A DNA stretch of 64,000 nt from Methanoregula sp. (GTDB lineage: Archaea > Halobacteriota > Methanomicrobia > Methanomicrobiales > Methanospirillaceae), in contig NZ_JAJRCG010000005.1 of assembly GCF_028679125.1 (NCBI RefSeq), forward strand, positions 62,001-126,000. The letters run 5' to 3'. Both the position numbers and the translations under genes were made by a program. The notes beneath the pieces were generated by a model. That model worked only from the letters and a program-made list of their open reading frames with translations, was not told the DNA's origin and searched no databases. Of the stretch, positions 52,735 through 61,881 are shown one piece after another; positions within the stretch are counted from its first letter, which is position 1, and each line of letters begins with the position of its first letter.

Positions 52735-54858
52735 TCACCTGCCAGCACCCGGTGCCTGCGACGCATTGATCCCGATAAAGGTGTACAGGGCATTTACCCC
52801 GGGTTTATGGCCAAGGAATTCCTGTAAGAGTGCATTCCCGTCCTCCGTGTTGCCCTTTGAGAGGATATCCTGCCGGAACTTCGTGCCGGTAGTCTGGTTC
52901 GTCATCCCGTCCTTTTTGAATTCGTCCACAATATTGAGGGCATACACTTTCGACCACATATACCCGTAATAGCCCGCATCGTACCCGCCCATGAGATGAG
53001 TGAACGTTGCCGGCATGTGCGTCCCGGCCGTCAGGGATTTGCCGTTCACCTCGGCAAAGGTGTCGGTATAGATGGCTGTCGCGTTCACGGGGCCGTCCGA
53101 AGTATGGAGACGCAGGTCAAAGAGAATGAAGACCAGTTGCCGGCTGAAATCATACCCGTTTCCGGCATTCCTGGCAGCGATGACCTTGTCCCGGAGCGTT
53201 GCCGGGATCTTCTCGGAGGCATTGGTGTAATGGCCGGAGATCGATTCCAGTACCTGCGGGTCGTACACCCATTCCTCCAGCGTCTGCGACGGGGTCTCCA
53301 CAAAGTCCCACTCCACGTTCGTCCCCGACAGGGTGCCATACGGGACATCGGAGAGCATGCTGTGCATGGCGTGGCCGGTCTCGTGGAAGAGTGTTGAAGC
53401 ATCATCAGGGGTCATGAGCGAGGGTTTCTCCGCGGTGGGTGCGGCAATATTGTCAACAATCACTACAACCGGCAGCACGACAGTCCCGTTCCTTATCCGG
53501 TGGTTGATGATCCCGGACTCATAAATGAACTGGTGCTTGTTCTCCCGCGGGTAGAGATCGAGATACAGGTACCCGACCGTTGCATTGTCGGAGACATTGC
53601 TCACCCGGAAGAGCCGGACTTCCGGAGACCAGACGTCCGCCCCCTTCACCTCGTCAAAGTGTATGCCGAACAGGGTACCGTACGTTGCAAACATTCCCTG
53701 CACCACGGTATCAGCCGGGAAGTACTCCTTCACTTCGTTCTCGTCATAGGCAAAGGAGCGTTTCTTCTGCTCGTTCTGGAGGTAGACCACCTCCCACGGG
53801 TCAACAGCCGTTGCAGACGGATCGTATGTCTGTTTGATCTTCAGGAGTTCAGCCATCTCCGCACGGTTCTTCTCCTGCAGGGGCTCTTTCATGGATTCGA
53901 CGAATGCCATGACCGTGGCCGGGTTCTCTGCCATCCTGCCATCCATCTGGTAATCGGCCCACGTAGCATACCCGAGTTCCTGCGCGATCGTGCGGCGCAG
54001 ACCGACCGCTTCTTCGAGAAGTTTCGTATTCGTTTCCGCCTGGCGGCTGTTGTAGGCATCGTACATCTTCAGCCGGGTCAGGTTCCGGTCGGCATTGGTC
54101 ATCACGGCCGTGTAATCCGGGATCTGCATTGTCACAAGATACGTGCCGTTCGCGGTCCGGCTGAAAGCCGCAAGGGTATCGGCAGGGACACCGGCAAGAT
54201 CTTCCTGCGTGAACTCAAGCGTTGTGGTATCGTTGTTCAGGTTCGCATTGAACCGGGTCTCGATTTTGTTCAGGTCTGCCCGCAGGGCCCGGACATGGGA
54301 GAGCCGGTCATCGGGGAGATCGAGGCCGTTCTTCTTAAAAGTCCTGACAGTCACGTTATAGAGCCGCGATTCGCCGGGCGTCCTTGGGGAGGCATTCTGC
54401 AGGGCATTGTACAGGTTGCGCCGGGTCATAACCTCATCCATGAAGTTCTGCGACGATTCCTCAACTGCCATACCCTCGGCCATGATGGCCGGGTCGGGAT
54501 AGACATATCCCATCTGGATGAGCGGGGAGATGGTATCGTAGTAATCCGAGACTGCGGTATCGAATGCGATGAGGGTATTGTCCGTTGTGCGCTGCTGCGG
54601 GGGGATCGCGGCAATAGCCTCAAGTGATGCATTGGCGGCTGCCTGCGCTTCCGTGGCGAGCCGGGTGATCTCCCCGGGGGCGTAATGCGCCCGGATCGGG
54701 GCGGTTGCGTTTACCGGCGTTACCAGGGACGATCCTGCCGGGGGAGGGGTTGTGGCAGCCTGCATGCACCCGGACGCGGCGACGGCAAGAATAATGAGGA
54801 CTGCACAGGCAATGTGACAAAAATTTCCGTGACGTTTCGCTGCATTCATAAAATTCAT
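52735..54858 (-). CDS. M3-family zinc metallopeptidase, lipoprotein
   Basis: 707 residues. An N-terminal signal ending 'AVAASGC' predicts a lipoprotein. The rest matches thimet oligopeptidase/Dcp-type M3 peptidases: 'EFTQEDLAGVPADTL', 'RRTIAQELGYATWADYQMDGRMA', zinc motif 'FHETGHAMHSML' (HExxH with a third ligand Glu in 'FVETPSQTLEEW'), and 'YYGYMWSKVYALNIVDEF' near the end. These enzymes cleave short peptides; the lipid anchor would place this one on the outer face of the membrane. An ATG at 54849 is an alternative start. Confidence 0.93.
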   Translation of the reverse strand: MNFMNAAKRHGNFCHIACAVLIILAVAASGCMQAATTPPPAGSSLVTPVNATAPIRAHYAPGEITRLATEAQAAANASLEAIAAIPPQQRTTDNTLIAFDTAVSDYYDTISPLIQMGYVYPDPAIMAEGMAVEESSQNFMDEVMTRRNLYNALQNASPRTPGESRLYNVTVRTFKKNGLDLPDDRLSHVRALRADLNKIETRFNANLNNDTTTLEFTQEDLAGVPADTLAAFSRTANGTYLVTMQIPDYTAVMTNADRNLTRLKMYDAYNSRQAETNTKLLEEAVGLRRTIAQELGYATWADYQMDGRMAENPATVMAFVESMKEPLQEKNRAEMAELLKIKQTYDPSATAVDPWEVVYLQNEQKKRSFAYDENEVKEYFPADTVVQGMFATYGTLFGIHFDEVKGADVWSPEVRLFRVSNVSDNATVGYLYLDLYPRENKHQFIYESGIINHRIRNGTVVLPVVVIVDNIAAPTAEKPSLMTPDDASTLFHETGHAMHSMLSDVPYGTLSGTNVEWDFVETPSQTLEEWVYDPQVLESISGHYTNASEKIPATLRDKVIAARNAGNGYDFSRQLVFILFDLRLHTSDGPVNATAIYTDTFAEVNGKSLTAGTHMPATFTHLMGGYDAGYYGYMWSKVYALNIVDEFKKDGMTNQTTGTKFRQDILSKGNTEDGNALLQEFLGHKPGVNALYTFIGINASQAPGAGR

Positions 54859-54972
54859 CCGTGATTGTCTGATTCATACGGCGATCCTGATAAATGCATG
54901 CGTTTTTTGGCCGGGGCCGAACGGGGGAAATAAAAAAGGAACGGTGCCGGTATATTCCGGTTACCGGGTTAT

Positions 54973-55371
54973 TCAGAGAATCTTCTTCCCCGCATCGGCG
55001 CCGGGCTTCACCTGGTACACATCGGTAATCTTCATGACCACCGCGGACTTGGGCGCCAGGTCGGTCCTGATTGTCTTTACCCACGCGATATCCTGCTCGA
55101 AGATCGCACCGGATGTATGAATGGTCACTTGTCCCTTGAGCTGGAAGCCGCCCTTCGATCCCCACCATGATACGGCAACCCGGGGGTTCTCTTTCAGGTT
55201 CTTCAGCGTCTTATTGAAGAACTGGTCGGAGATAAGGGCCGTCTCGTCATCAAGCAGCTTGAACGCCCCGATCGGGACCACGTTGGGCCGGCAGTCTTTC
55301 GATGATGTTGCAAGAAAGAATACCTTTGTTCCGGTCAGCGATTCCTTGATCTCGTCAGTCAGGTTCACCAT
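54973..55371 (-). CDS. Pyridoxamine 5'-phosphate oxidase-like FMN-binding protein (copy 2)
   Basis: 132 residues: 'TKVFFLATSSKDCRPNVVPIGAFKLLDDETALISDQFFNKTLKNL', then 'GGFQLKGQVTIHTSGAIFEQD'. The same split-barrel family as 47535-47939, with identical 'PNVVPIG' and 'KITxVxxxxPGxxAGxxIL' ends. A GAGGACC site precedes the ATG. It lies between the M3 peptidase gene and the CO-dehydrogenase operon on the same strand, but a gap of about 70 bp separates it from cooC. Confidence 0.88.
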   Translation of the reverse strand: MVNLTDEIKESLTGTKVFFLATSSKDCRPNVVPIGAFKLLDDETALISDQFFNKTLKNLKENPRVAVSWWGSKGGFQLKGQVTIHTSGAIFEQDIAWVKTIRTDLAPKSAVVMKITDVYQVKPGADAGKKIL

Positions 55372-55444
55372 TGCAGGTCCTCATCCGTTACTCGTCCGGC
55401 AAAGGCAATAAAGAGTCTGGAGTTGTTCGCCGGGGCAGGGAACT

Positions 55445-56323
55445 TCACCGGATATCATTATGTGCATTTTCCAGCCGTACCTGGAGATCCCGGAGGCGTT
55501 CCATAAACGGTGACGGCCCGTCCAGCAGGGGTCGGACATCGGGCTCGCACGCGATCAGGCTCTCGTCCCAGGGAAGGACAAACTGTCCTGAAAAGAGGGC
55601 CATGCTGTCGCCCATGAGTTCCTGCACTTTTGCGATATCGTTCTCCGAGCGCACCCGGTTGATCACGAGCCAGATCGTGCGGATCCCAAGGCCCTTTGCA
55701 AGCTCGGCCGCGTGCCGGGCTACCTGCACAGCGTTGAACGTGGGGTCGGTGACCAGCAGCGCCTGGTCAAACCCCTTCGCAATGGTCCTGCCGAAATGTT
55801 CCACCCCCGCCGGGGTATCCATCAGGATCACCTCGTTTTTTCGGAGGCTGACATAGTGGATGACGGCCTCAAGCAGCGTGTTCTCCGGGCAGAGGCAGCC
55901 GCCGGCCGCCTGCTCGATCGTGCCCATGACCAGCACGTTCACACCGCCCGGGCCCTTTGCCCCGAAGCGCTCCACCACGTCCGCAACATCCGGGTTCAGC
56001 CGGAGCATCATGCCCCACCCGGCGCCGGGCCGGGCCCCGGTCTTCTCCTCCACGTAATCGAAATTTTTCGAGAGCGGGACGATCCGGTCGCTCTCCTCCC
56101 GGGGGATACCGGCCGCGTAAGGGAGGTTCATCTGCGGGTCCTCGTCCACGGCGAGCGTGGTATACCCTTTCTGTGCGTAAAGGTGGGCGAGGAGGGCGGT
56201 GATCGTGGTCTTTCCCACCCCTCCCTTACCGGTGATGACGATGCGGGCCCCCCGGTCCTTTCCCGGGCGGGTGTGCTCCCGGATCGCCCGGGCCGCCCCG
56301 GCGATCCTCTCCCGGTCAGCCAT
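55445..56323 (-). CDS. cooC: CooC-type nickel-insertion ATPase
   Basis: About 292 residues from the ATG at 56323 (an ATG at 56335 is also in frame). A deviant Walker A 'TGKGGVGKTT', 'VDEDPQMNLPYAAGIP' (switch I), 'GCLCPENTLL' with the CxC metal-binding motif typical of CooC, and 'VILMDTPAGVEHFGR' (switch II). CooC is a homodimeric ATPase that delivers nickel to CO dehydrogenase. It is the last gene of the cooS operon and overlaps the preceding gene's stop by about 8 bp. Its N-terminal 25-residue extension is unusual. Confidence 0.92.
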   Translation of the reverse strand: MADRERIAGAARAIREHTRPGKDRGARIVITGKGGVGKTTITALLAHLYAQKGYTTLAVDEDPQMNLPYAAGIPREESDRIVPLSKNFDYVEEKTGARPGAGWGMMLRLNPDVADVVERFGAKGPGGVNVLVMGTIEQAAGGCLCPENTLLEAVIHYVSLRKNEVILMDTPAGVEHFGRTIAKGFDQALLVTDPTFNAVQVARHAAELAKGLGIRTIWLVINRVRSENDIAKVQELMGDSMALFSGQFVLPWDESLIACEPDVRPLLDGPSPFMERLRDLQVRLENAHNDIR

Positions 56324-57152
56324 GATGGCCTGCACCGCCGCTCAGGGCACGGATCTCTTCCTGTGCGATCCGCTTTCCCCGGCACGCAGGGCAGAGTACC
56401 GCTATCTCTTCCTTTAACGAGGGGATGACCCGGGCCAGGGCCGCCGTTGCGAGCCCCTTCGGGGCAAAGAACTCCCCGCAACAGTCGCACTTCGATAAGG
56501 GCACTTTTGTCCCGTTCCAGGATTTCATGATCCGCGTATCCCCGGTATCCTCCATCTCAACGGCGTTCGTAGGGCAGACCTTCACGCACGCCCCGCACCC
56601 GAAGCAGTCCTTCGTGGGTTCGCCATACGGCGTACCAACCAGCGTGTACGGACCACGGTTGACAAAGCCGATCGCGCCGGCCCCCATGATCTCGTTGCAG
56701 GCCCGCACGCAGAGCCCGCAGAGGATGCACTTGTTGTCGAGCGTGTCCGCAGCCTCAAGTTTCTTTAAGAACCGGGTCTTCGTCACGCCGTACCGGGCCG
56801 CCATCGCTTTGAGGATCTCCGACTTCGGGGCCTCGGCAAGGTAGAGCTCGAACAGGATGTTCCGGTACTTTACGATCTCCGGAGTATCGGTGACGATCTC
56901 CAGCCCTTCCGCTGCCCGCAGCGTGCAGGACGTGGTCATCTCCTTCCTCCCGCGTTTCACCACTTCGACCATGCAGAGCCGGCAGGCCCCGTACGGGTCG
57001 AGGGACGGCTCGAAGCAGAGGTGCGGGATCGCGATCTTCTCCCGGATCGCCACCCCGAGCAGGATCTCGCCTTCCTCTGCCGGGCATTTTTTGCCATTGA
57101 TGGTTACGGTGACCTGTTTTTTGGCCGGCCTTCCGGATTCCTTGTGCATCAT
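56316..57152 (-). CDS. HoxU/NuoG-like iron-sulfur protein
   Basis: 278 residues. A plant-type [2Fe-2S] domain (about 13-90) with 'HLCFEPSLDPYGACRLCMVEV', then a NuoG-type linker and two [4Fe-4S] motifs: 'CILCGLCVRACNE' (about 140-152) and 'CFGCGACVKVCP' (about 183-194). The C-terminus adds a second CxxC pair ('CDCCGEFF' and 'CPACRGK'), a zinc-ribbon or extra Fe-S site. There is no H-cluster or molybdopterin domain, so it is an electron-wiring subunit. The start overlaps the stop of the NuoF-like gene (ATGA). Confidence 0.9.
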   Translation of the reverse strand: MMHKESGRPAKKQVTVTINGKKCPAEEGEILLGVAIREKIAIPHLCFEPSLDPYGACRLCMVEVVKRGRKEMTTSCTLRAAEGLEIVTDTPEIVKYRNILFELYLAEAPKSEILKAMAARYGVTKTRFLKKLEAADTLDNKCILCGLCVRACNEIMGAGAIGFVNRGPYTLVGTPYGEPTKDCFGCGACVKVCPTNAVEMEDTGDTRIMKSWNGTKVPLSKCDCCGEFFAPKGLATAALARVIPSLKEEIAVLCPACRGKRIAQEEIRALSGGAGHHG

Positions 57153-58840
57153 GGTTTCACCCGCGTATCGTATTCTTCCCGGAAATACGCTAAGGTTGTC
57201 AGCACGGGGTTCGGCGCCGTCTGGCCAAGCCCGCAGAGCGAGGTTGCCGCAATCGTGTCTGAAAGGAGTGCGAGGGTTTCGATATCCTTCTTCGTACCCT
57301 TCCCGGCCATGATCCGGTTGAGGATGAGGAGCGCGTGTTTGAGTCCCTCACGGCAGGGGACGCATTTCCCGCAGGACTCACCGGTGGCGAAGGTGATGAA
57401 GTAGCGGGCGATGTCCACCATGTCCGTCTCCTCGTCCATCACCACAATGCCGCCGGAGCCCATGATCGAACCAGCTTTGTTGAGGTTCTCGAAGTCCACC
57501 GGGGTATCGAACATCCGGAGCGGGATGCAGCCGCCCGACGGCCCGCCGGTCTGGACGGCCTTGACATGCTTACCATTGGCCCCGCCGTTGCCGATATCCG
57601 ACACGATGGTCTTGAGCATTGTACCGAGCGGCACTTCCACGAGCCCGACGCGGTCGACCTTGCCCACGAGCGAGAAGACCTTGGTACCGGTGTTGCCCTT
57701 CGAGCCGATCTTCGCGTACCAGCCACTGCCGTTCATGATGATGACCGGCACATTGCACCAGGTCTCGACATTGTTGAGGTCCGTGGGGTATCCCCAGAGG
57801 CCGCCCCCGATATCAGTCAGCCGCGGCGGGCGCGGGTGGGGCCGGCCGGTCCTGCCCTCGATGGAGGCAACGAGTGCCGTCGACTCCCCGCAGACGAACG
57901 CACCGGCGCCGGTCGCGATCCCGATATCGAACGAAAAGCCCGTGCCGAAGATATCGCGGCCGAGGAGCCCGTACTCCCGTGCCTGCGCGAGCGCGAGTTT
58001 CAGCCTTTGTATCGCGAGCGGATATTCCGCCCGGATATAGATGAGGCCCGTATCGGCGCCCATGGCAAACGCCCCGATGATCATGCCCTCGATGAGCATG
58101 TGGGGGTCGCTCTCCATCTCGTTCCGGTTCATGTACGCGCCGGGGTCGCCCTCATCGGCATTGCAGATGATGATCTTCCGTTCGCCCGGTGCATCCCGGG
58201 TGATACGCCACTTCTGGCCGGTGGGGAACCCCGCACCGCCCCGTCCCCGGAGCCCGGACGTTTCAACCTCTTTGATGATGGCTTCGGAGTCCATGCCGGT
58301 CAGGGCTTTCCTTGCCGCTGCATAGCCGCCCACCGCGATGTACTCATCGATATCTTCCGGGTTGATCAGCCCGGCGTCCCGCAGGACCACTTTCTTCTGG
58401 CCGGCAAAGAACGGGACCTTTGCATAGAGGGGAATTTTTGTAAATCCTTTGCCGTACTCAATGTTACACCCGGTAATGTGGTCCCAGGACGGGACCCGGC
58501 ACAGGGCCAGCTTCTCCGGCACTTTCCCGTTGCTGACTTCCCTGACAATCTCCTCTGCGTCGGCCTCGGTTACCTTGTGGAGGATCACGAGTGGTTTATC
58601 GGGGATCGTGATGTTCACGAGCGGCTCTTCCTTACAGTAGCCGATGCACCCCGTCTTTGTCAGGATGATCTCTGCCTTCTCCTTTTCGATGATCTCCTGA
58701 AGGCGTTCGTACACCCGGTTTCCACCCACGGCGATCCCGCAGGTGGCAAGGCCCACCGCGATCCGCGGCCGGTCGGGCCGGATCTTCTGCATGCCGGTCT
58801 CCTGTGCCGCCGCGAGGTCGGCTGCGGATACGATCTTCAT
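57149..58840 (-). CDS. nuoF: NuoF/HoxF-like NAD(P)-FMN subunit
   Basis: 563 residues from the ATG at 58840, which overlaps the stop of the NuoE-like gene (ATGA); the frame is open to 58951. An N-terminal thioredoxin-like [2Fe-2S] module (about 30-110, 'CGIAVGGNRVYERLQ', 'TKTGCIGYCKEEPLVNI') is followed by the NuoF core: 'GLRGRGGAGFPTGQKWR' (FMN/NAD site), 'NADEGDPGAYMNR', 'EYPLAIQRLK', SLBB, and a [4Fe-4S] motif 'ESCGKCVPCREG' near the C-terminus. No C-terminal ferredoxin domain as in HydB. It oxidises or reduces NAD(P)H in soluble hydrogenase or formate/CO-linked complexes. Confidence 0.92.
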   Translation of the reverse strand: MKIVSAADLAAAQETGMQKIRPDRPRIAVGLATCGIAVGGNRVYERLQEIIEKEKAEIILTKTGCIGYCKEEPLVNITIPDKPLVILHKVTEADAEEIVREVSNGKVPEKLALCRVPSWDHITGCNIEYGKGFTKIPLYAKVPFFAGQKKVVLRDAGLINPEDIDEYIAVGGYAAARKALTGMDSEAIIKEVETSGLRGRGGAGFPTGQKWRITRDAPGERKIIICNADEGDPGAYMNRNEMESDPHMLIEGMIIGAFAMGADTGLIYIRAEYPLAIQRLKLALAQAREYGLLGRDIFGTGFSFDIGIATGAGAFVCGESTALVASIEGRTGRPHPRPPRLTDIGGGLWGYPTDLNNVETWCNVPVIIMNGSGWYAKIGSKGNTGTKVFSLVGKVDRVGLVEVPLGTMLKTIVSDIGNGGANGKHVKAVQTGGPSGGCIPLRMFDTPVDFENLNKAGSIMGSGGIVVMDEETDMVDIARYFITFATGESCGKCVPCREGLKHALLILNRIMAGKGTKKDIETLALLSDTIAATSLCGLGQTAPNPVLTTLAYFREEYDTRVKP

Positions 58841-59322
58841 GGCTCCCACCCGTACTCTTTCAGGATTGCCGGAAGCTTTTCTTTCGTTGCGTACCCGTAC
58901 AGGTTCCCGTCGATCCGGAGGACCGGTGCCATACTGCAGGCGCCGAAGCACCGGGCGATCTCCAGCGTGAATTTTTTGTCCTCCGTGGTGATAGAGAACT
59001 TGCCGTCCTCCGAGGTATCGCTCTGGATCTTCAGCATCCCCTCGAGAGCGTTGAGGATTGCCGGGGCGCCTTTCACGTGGCAGGCCGTCCCCATGCAGAC
59101 CGTGATGACGTGCTCCCCGACCGGTGTCAGGCTGAAATAGGAGTAGAAGGTGGCGAGGCTGTAGAGCTGCGAGAGGCGCACGTCCAGCTTTTCCGCAAGC
59201 ATGACGAGAGCTTCTTTCTGGATGTACCCGTCCGCGTCCTGGATCTCCCCGAGGATTCCGAGGAGCCGGCCGGCCGGATCGTCATACCGGGCGATAATGG
59301 CATCGAGCGTTGGTTCGTCCAT
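58837..59322 (-). CDS. nuoE: NuoE/HoxE-like [2Fe-2S] subunit
   Basis: 161 residues: helical N-terminus ('LLGILGEIQDADGYIQKEALVMLAEKL', 'ATFYSYFSLTPVGEH') then the thioredoxin-like [2Fe-2S] domain with 'CMGTACHVKGA' and 'CFGACSMAPVLRIDG'. The four Cys ligands are all present. NuoE partners NuoF in NADH dehydrogenase and soluble bidirectional enzymes. Preceded by GAGGACACC at the ATG and placed 42 bp after cooS, so co-transcribed with it. Confidence 0.93.
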   Translation of the reverse strand: MDEPTLDAIIARYDDPAGRLLGILGEIQDADGYIQKEALVMLAEKLDVRLSQLYSLATFYSYFSLTPVGEHVITVCMGTACHVKGAPAILNALEGMLKIQSDTSEDGKFSITTEDKKFTLEIARCFGACSMAPVLRIDGNLYGYATKEKLPAILKEYGWEP

Positions 59323-59364
59323 GGTGTCCTCACAAAAAAATGAGCTGGTTTTAATGGACCCTGG

Positions 59365-61254
59365 TTAAATTCCGAGTGCCTTTCTCTTCCGGTTGATCTC
59401 GGTCTCGAGCAGGTCGGCAGCCTTCAGCGGGTCGGGCTCGACAGCAAACGAGGCGTTCACGATGCCTGTGAGCTGGCTGGCGAGGAGGTTTGTGACATTG
59501 GCGCTGCCGAAGATCTTGGGCGGGATGCCGAGGACCGTGTACACGCCCGAGGCAACGAAGTACGTGCCGATCGAGATCGCTTTCTGCGAGTACCATTCGG
59601 GTGCAGCGCCGCCCAGCGGGAGATCGCTGATGCCGACATTGAGTTCCTTTGCAATGTTTGCGGCAAGGACGAGGATACGCGAGCAGTCAACGCAGGAGCC
59701 CATGTGGAGCACCGGCGGGATGCCGAGCGCGTTGCAGACCGACTTGAGCCCGGGGCCCGCCATATCAGCAGATTCGGGGACGAGCAGGCCCGCCTTCCCG
59801 CAGGCGATCGCGGCGCACCCGGTCTCGACCACGAGGATGTCCCGCTTGATCAGCTCCTTTGCGAGCGTGACATGGCCGTAGTCCTGCTTGATCTTCGGGT
59901 TGTTGCAGCCGACAATGCCGACCGCTCCCTTGATCTTCCCGGCAACGATGGCATCGATCAGCGGCTTGTACGTCCCGCCGAGTGCCTTGCGGATCGCTTC
60001 TTCCGAGAAGCCTGACATCAGTTGTACCGGCTTGTCCGGGATCCGGACCCGGGCCGGGTTCCGGTTCGCGAAGTTGTCGATAGCCAGGCCGATGATCTCC
60101 TTTGCGGTGTCGTAGGCGTTATCCGGCCGGAACTCCTTGTAGATGGAGCCCGGGATCTTCGCCTTCCGGCTGGTGGTGATGACCTTCGTGTGATAACAGC
60201 CGGCTGTCTGGGTGATCGCCGGGAAGATGCACTGGTAATCGATCACCATGGCCTCGATTGCCCCGGTCGCGATCACCAGTTCCTGGTCGAAGAAACTCCC
60301 GGCAAGGGGGATACCGTGCCTCATTAAGAGTTCGTTGCCCGTGCAGCACATCCCGGCAAGGTTGATCCCCTTTGCGCCGGCGTCCTTTGCCCGCTTGACC
60401 AGGGCCGGGTCCGCTGCCGCCTTGACGATCATATCGGAGAGGACCGGGTTGTGCCCGTGGAGGACGATATTGACCTTGTCTTTGCTGATGGTGGCAAGGT
60501 TGATCCAGGCCTTCAGGGGCGTGGGGGTCCCAAAGAGGATATCCGAGGCATCGGTCCCCATCATCGAGCCGCCCCAGCCGTCGGAAAGGGCAGTCCGCAT
60601 CGCGTGCACGAGGATGTTTGCGTAATCCGAGTCAACGCCCATGTGGATCCGGTGCATCGCTTCAACGACTTCGCGGTCGACACCCCGGGGCATGATCCCG
60701 ACCTTCTTCCACATATCTTTGGTCTTCTGCGGGGCACGCTCGGTCATCTGGATCCGGTTCTTCAGCGACCCGTACTCCTCGAGCAGGGCCCGGGCAAGCT
60801 CGCCCGCGATCTCTTCCTTTTTCCGGCCAGATGTTTTGATGCCGTACTCCGTTGCGACCGTGTGCAGTTTGGTCTCGTCAAGGATCTGGTATCCCTGGGC
60901 ATGGCCTTCCGCGGTAGCGAGCATGGCCTCCACGACCTCGCGCCCGTGGTCGTTGTGTGCTGCTGCGCCGGTGGTCAGGTCGTCGAGCAGGTTGCGTGCA
61001 ACAATGAGATCCGCTTCCGCACCGCAGGTGCCCCGCGTGGGACTCTTGCCGAACGGCTCGGTCCGGCAGGGCCCCATGGCGCACCGGTTGCAGCAGACGC
61101 CGAGGTTCCCGAAGCCGCACTGCGGCTGCTGGCCGGCGAACCGGTCCCAGACGGTCTCGATACCATCCTCCATGGATTTTACCATGATCTCCTGGTCGGC
61201 CTTGTCACTCGCTCTCGTTTCCGCGATCTTTTTTCCTGCAGATGTATCGTACAT
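59365..61254 (-). CDS. cooS: Nickel CO dehydrogenase catalytic subunit CooS
   Basis: 629 residues, full length. The N-terminal Cys set (C46, C54, C55, C58, C63, C77 in 'PQCGFGNLGVCCNRCAMGPC') binds the D and B clusters. C-cluster ligands are recognisable: 'LHGHNPVLSD' (His), 'DYQCIFPAI', 'GIVGCNNPK', 'ETGCAAIACGKAG' and 'HMGSCVDCSRIL'. The acid/base Lys lies in 'GAAPEWYSQKAISIG'. CooS interconverts CO and CO2, passing electrons to a ferredoxin. A GGGGGAC site precedes the ATG. It is a monofunctional bacterial-type enzyme, different from the Cdh complex of methanogens. Confidence 0.96.
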   Translation of the reverse strand: MYDTSAGKKIAETRASDKADQEIMVKSMEDGIETVWDRFAGQQPQCGFGNLGVCCNRCAMGPCRTEPFGKSPTRGTCGAEADLIVARNLLDDLTTGAAAHNDHGREVVEAMLATAEGHAQGYQILDETKLHTVATEYGIKTSGRKKEEIAGELARALLEEYGSLKNRIQMTERAPQKTKDMWKKVGIMPRGVDREVVEAMHRIHMGVDSDYANILVHAMRTALSDGWGGSMMGTDASDILFGTPTPLKAWINLATISKDKVNIVLHGHNPVLSDMIVKAAADPALVKRAKDAGAKGINLAGMCCTGNELLMRHGIPLAGSFFDQELVIATGAIEAMVIDYQCIFPAITQTAGCYHTKVITTSRKAKIPGSIYKEFRPDNAYDTAKEIIGLAIDNFANRNPARVRIPDKPVQLMSGFSEEAIRKALGGTYKPLIDAIVAGKIKGAVGIVGCNNPKIKQDYGHVTLAKELIKRDILVVETGCAAIACGKAGLLVPESADMAGPGLKSVCNALGIPPVLHMGSCVDCSRILVLAANIAKELNVGISDLPLGGAAPEWYSQKAISIGTYFVASGVYTVLGIPPKIFGSANVTNLLASQLTGIVNASFAVEPDPLKAADLLETEINRKRKALGI

Positions 61255-61266
61255 TTTTTGTCCCCC

Positions 61267-61881
61267 TCAGTTCTCCCCCGTAAGTTCAGCAAGCCGTGCC
61301 ATGATCGACCGGAAGGCCTTGATGTTGGCCGGCATCTTCGGTGCTTCGGCCCCGGTCTCCTGCGCTGCGATCAGCCGCAGGGTGAAGTCCTTCCTGCTCG
61401 ACCGGATCAGGTCGCCCGCCTCCCCAAAGGTCAGGGCGCCGGTCTTGCAGGCCTCGGCGCACGCCGGGATCGTCCCGGCCCGCTGCCGCTCGATGCAGTT
61501 GTCGCACTTCGCGTTCACCTCGCGGTCCGTGTCCAGCTGGTGGACCGGGTTGAAGCGGATGATGCCGAACGGGCAGGCCATGGCGCAGACCGCACAGCCG
61601 ATGCACCGCTCGTACCGCACAAGCACGGATGCCGTGGCATCATCCCGCACCAGCGCCTCGGTCGGGCAGACCTGCATGCACGGCGCCGGGTCGCAGTGCC
61701 GGCACCGGTTGGGAAAGGTCAGGTAATGCATCCCCGTCTCCACATACACCCTCGGCTGCGACCGTTTCTCTTCCGCAACCGCAGCGAAGAGCTCTTTTTT
61801 CTCCGCGTGCTCGATCGCACACGCGACCTCACAGTGCCTGCACCCGATGCAGAGTTCAGGCGTTACAAAAACAGTTTTCAT
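61267..61881 (-). CDS. cooF: CooF-like polyferredoxin
   Basis: 204 residues from the ATG at 61881, which has a GAGGAGG site 9 bases upstream; the open frame extends to 61998. Four [4Fe-4S] motifs typical of CooF/HycB-type electron carriers: 'CIGCRHCEVACAIEH', 'CRHCDPAPCMQVCP', 'CIGCAVCAMACPFG' and 'CDNCIERQRAGTIPACAEAC'. It takes electrons from CooS and would hand them to the NuoEF-like module. First gene of the operon; cooS follows by 12 bp. Confidence 0.94.
   Translation of the reverse strand: MKTVFVTPELCIGCRHCEVACAIEHAEKKELFAAVAEEKRSQPRVYVETGMHYLTFPNRCRHCDPAPCMQVCPTEALVRDDATASVLVRYERCIGCAVCAMACPFGIIRFNPVHQLDTDREVNAKCDNCIERQRAGTIPACAEACKTGALTFGEAGDLIRSSRKDFTLRLIAAQETGAEAPKMPANIKAFRSIMARLAELTGEN

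Noticed and set aside
53500-54627. 375-residue plus-strand frame
   Set aside because: Antisense to the M3 peptidase; no recognisable protein content.
57335-59140. 601-residue open frame on the plus strand
   Set aside because: It is antisense to the clear NuoF-like and NuoE-like genes and has no domain; high GC keeps the opposite frame open.
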